From positions 124,001-188,000 of the forward strand of contig NZ_FXDJ01000006.1 in NCBI RefSeq assembly GCF_900178525.1: a stretch of 64,000 nucleotides of DNA, in the 5' to 3' direction. Numbering within the stretch: position 1 is the stretch's first letter; the number at the start of each line of letters is the position of its first letter. This document shows, one piece after another, positions 62,654-64,000 of the stretch. The notes under the pieces were generated by a model. That model made no database searches and was not told where the DNA came from. It saw only the letters and a program-made list of their open reading frames with translations. The DNA comes from Massilibacteroides vaginae. Its GTDB lineage: Bacteria > Bacteroidota > Bacteroidia > Bacteroidales > Tannerellaceae. Position numbers and translations under genes: made by a program.

Positions 62654-64000
62654 ATACTTATTTTAATTGAGTTATGCCCGGAATGGCAATTGGAATAGTA
62701 TGCTTTGTGTCCCATGATACATTCTCAGGAAACAGGGTTTCCAATGAGCAAAGTGCTTGTTCACAAGAGATGGTCTGACCGGTGTAACCGGCCATTCTTC
62801 CGGCAAGAGCCACTAAGTTAGAGCGCGTCATCCAGTCGCCGTCATTGATCGGCCTATTGTCTCTGATAGAAGCGAACAGTTCATCGTGTTCCTGTTGATA
62901 CATGCTCCGGACTTTCGAACGCTGGTACGCGTTTTCGTCCGTAAACTTGGTTTCGTCGGCATATACCCAAGGATTTTTTCCTTTTATTTCGTGCAGTCCG
63001 GTACGGCAATCCACAATACATTTACCGTCTTTTCCGGTTAGCTCCACGGCATACGAAGGAGCGGTGTTTGTCTGCTGGCGACAAGAGAAGTAAGCTTTTG
63101 CCCCATTTGAATATTCGTAAGTAACCGCAAAGTGATCATAGACATTACCGAATTTAGGATCCACCCTTTTTTGTCTTCCTCCGGTACCGCTGACCCGAAT
63201 AGGCATGGCGTCGCCCATTCCCCACTGCAACATATCAAGGCTATGTATGGCCTGCTCTATGATGTGATCGCCCGAAAGCCAGTTGTAATACAACCAGTTC
63301 CGTAGCTGATACTCAAAGTCCGACCAGCCATTCTGACGATCTTTAGACCAAAGTTCGCCGGTATTGTAAGTTGCCTCGGCCGAAAGGATTTCTCCGATTT
63401 GTCCATTTAGAACCCGGCCAAACGTTTCTCTTTTGGGGAGGTGATATCTCCAGCAAAAACCGGAGACTAACGACAGCGATTTTTCTCTTGCCTTTTGAGC
63501 CGCCATAATTACCCTACGCAAACCGGGACCATCTACGGCAAACGGTTTCTCACAGAAAATGTGTTTTCCCGCATTTACCGCGGCTTCAAGATGCATTGGG
63601 CGAAAAGCGGGAGGAGCTGCCAAAAGAACAACATCAACATCCGAATCAATCAGCTTCTGATAAGCATCCAGACCTACGAATTTCTTATTGTCCGGCACCT
63701 GTACCTTCTGCGCCATTTTCCCTTTCAACTTCTTATAAGAAGCGTCCAGCTGATCACCGAAAGCATCAGCCATGGCAGTCAGCACAACATTGGGATCGGC
63801 ATTCAGCGCCTCTTCTGCCGCGCCCGTGCCACGTCCGCCACAACCTATCAACCCGACTTTTAGCGTATTGCTATTGGCCGACCAGGCCGATTCGGATGCT
63901 AAAATCGTACTTTTAGGAATAAGCGTACCAACAGTGGCTACACCTGCCGTTTTAATAAAATTTCTTCTTGAAAACTTCATACTATTTTGATTTAAAGTTA
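61742..64000 (-). repeat. Long inverted repeat, copy B (reaches window end)
   Basis: Inverted counterpart of 19773-22031. Identity runs from the penultimate codon of the isomerase to the last base of the window, so the outer boundary is not seen. The two copies bracket about 39.7 kb of unique DNA. Confidence 0.95.
62658..63980 (-). CDS. Tat-exported Gfo/Idh/MocA-family oxidoreductase (copy B)
   Basis: 440 residues, identical to the protein encoded at 19793-21115: twin-arginine signal, GLIGCGGRGTG Rossmann loop and EKPFAVD motif. The only DNA change that I found is silent (Val codon GTC versus GTT, position 63855). Some Gfo/Idh enzymes process 2,7-anhydro-sialic acid, which is of interest beside a sialidase-containing operon, but those are cytosolic whereas this one is predicted to be exported. 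Its upstream region lies mostly outside the window. Confidence 0.92.
   Translation of the reverse strand: MKFSRRNFIKTAGVATVGTLIPKSTILASESAWSANSNTLKVGLIGCGGRGTGAAEEALNADPNVVLTAMADAFGDQLDASYKKLKGKMAQKVQVPDNKKFVGLDAYQKLIDSDVDVVLLAAPPAFRPMHLEAAVNAGKHIFCEKPFAVDGPGLRRVIMAAQKAREKSLSLVSGFCWRYHLPKRETFGRVLNGQIGEILSAEATYNTGELWSKDRQNGWSDFEYQLRNWLYYNWLSGDHIIEQAIHSLDMLQWGMGDAMPIRVSGTGGRQKRVDPKFGNVYDHFAVTYEYSNGAKAYFSCRQQTNTAPSYAVELTGKDGKCIVDCRTGLHEIKGKNPWVYADETKFTDENAYQRSKVRSMYQQEHDELFASIRDNRPINDGDWMTRSNLVALAGRMAGYTGQTISCEQALCSLETLFPENVSWDTKHTIPIAIPGITQLK

Noticed and set aside
1-64000. tRNA, rRNA and CRISPR arrays
   Set aside because: Scanning by eye for T-loop GGTTCGAATCC-like blocks, rRNA landmarks and regularly spaced short repeats found none. 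A covariance-model search would settle the tRNA question.

Overview
The window is chromosomal DNA from a member of the Bacteroidales (phylum Bacteroidota). The evidence is a SusC/SusD pair, a GH92 mannosidase, DUF3256/DUF3332 and PepSY-like (BLIP) proteins, a XylR/AraC-type hybrid regulator, TAnnTTTG -7 promoter boxes and a B12 riboswitch in front of a BtuB/BtuG-type locus. Two B12-locus proteins end in type IX secretion (T9SS)-like sorting tails, which points to a T9SS-bearing family such as the Dysgonomonadaceae, Tannerellaceae or a relative. I see no rRNA, tRNA, CRISPR array or intact insertion sequence.

Layout. (1) 1-3.6 kb: 3' part of a GH92 glycosidase with Gln where the usual catalytic acid Glu sits, then truA and a DMT-family transporter. 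(2) 3.8-13.6 kb: cobalamin riboswitch controlling a five-gene surface uptake locus: BtuB-like TonB receptor, BtuG-like lipoprotein, a second lipoprotein, and two paralogous DUF5074 propeller proteins with T9SS-like tails. (3) 13.9-18.2 kb: DUF3256 protein, two PepSY-like secreted proteins and an OmpR-type two-component system. (4) 18.3-22.0 kb: XylR-like regulator and a Gfo/Idh oxidoreductase plus sugar isomerase pair, both Tat-targeted. (5) 22.1-32.9 kb: rplU-rpmA, GH2 beta-galactosidase, DUF3332 lipoprotein, nth, crcB, pheS, FucP-like transporter, inositol-phosphatase-like protein and a zinc-ribbon protein. (6) 33-37.3 kb: a repeat-rich, gene-poor stretch with one 5'-damaged gene and a DUF4143 AAA ATPase lying between ~400-bp direct repeats. 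(7) 37.4-41.0 kb: three-gene biotin-dependent acyl-CoA carboxylase operon. (8) 41.1-61.3 kb: eighteen tightly packed minus-strand genes that look like one catabolic operon. (9) 61.7-64.0 kb: an inverted, almost identical second copy of the Gfo/Idh-isomerase pair from region 4.

Region 8 is the strongest candidate for an undescribed system. Its outer part (SusC, SusD, SGNH hydrolase, kelch protein, five-Asp-box sialidase-like lipoprotein) resembles sialoglycan or other acidic-sugar capture. Its inner part (lyase of the DapA/NanA superfamily, ACS-type MFS transporter, aldo/keto reductase, SDR, NagA-like deacetylase, NagB-like isomerase, cytosolic ceramidase-like protein, FGGY kinase, SIS isomerase, archaeal-type TIM-like enzyme, YjbQ and an FSA-like aldolase) does not match the textbook sialic acid route: NanE and a ROK-type NanK are absent. 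I infer a variant pathway that deacetylates and deaminates an amino sugar, phosphorylates a ketose and cleaves it by aldol chemistry; the substrate is unknown.

The two copies of the Gfo/Idh-isomerase pair form ~2.26-kb inverted repeats around ~39.7 kb, so homologous recombination could flip the interior. The operon in region 8 is also bracketed by two homologous terminator-like stem-loops in direct orientation. All functional assignments are from reading motifs and family resemblance; no database search was run.
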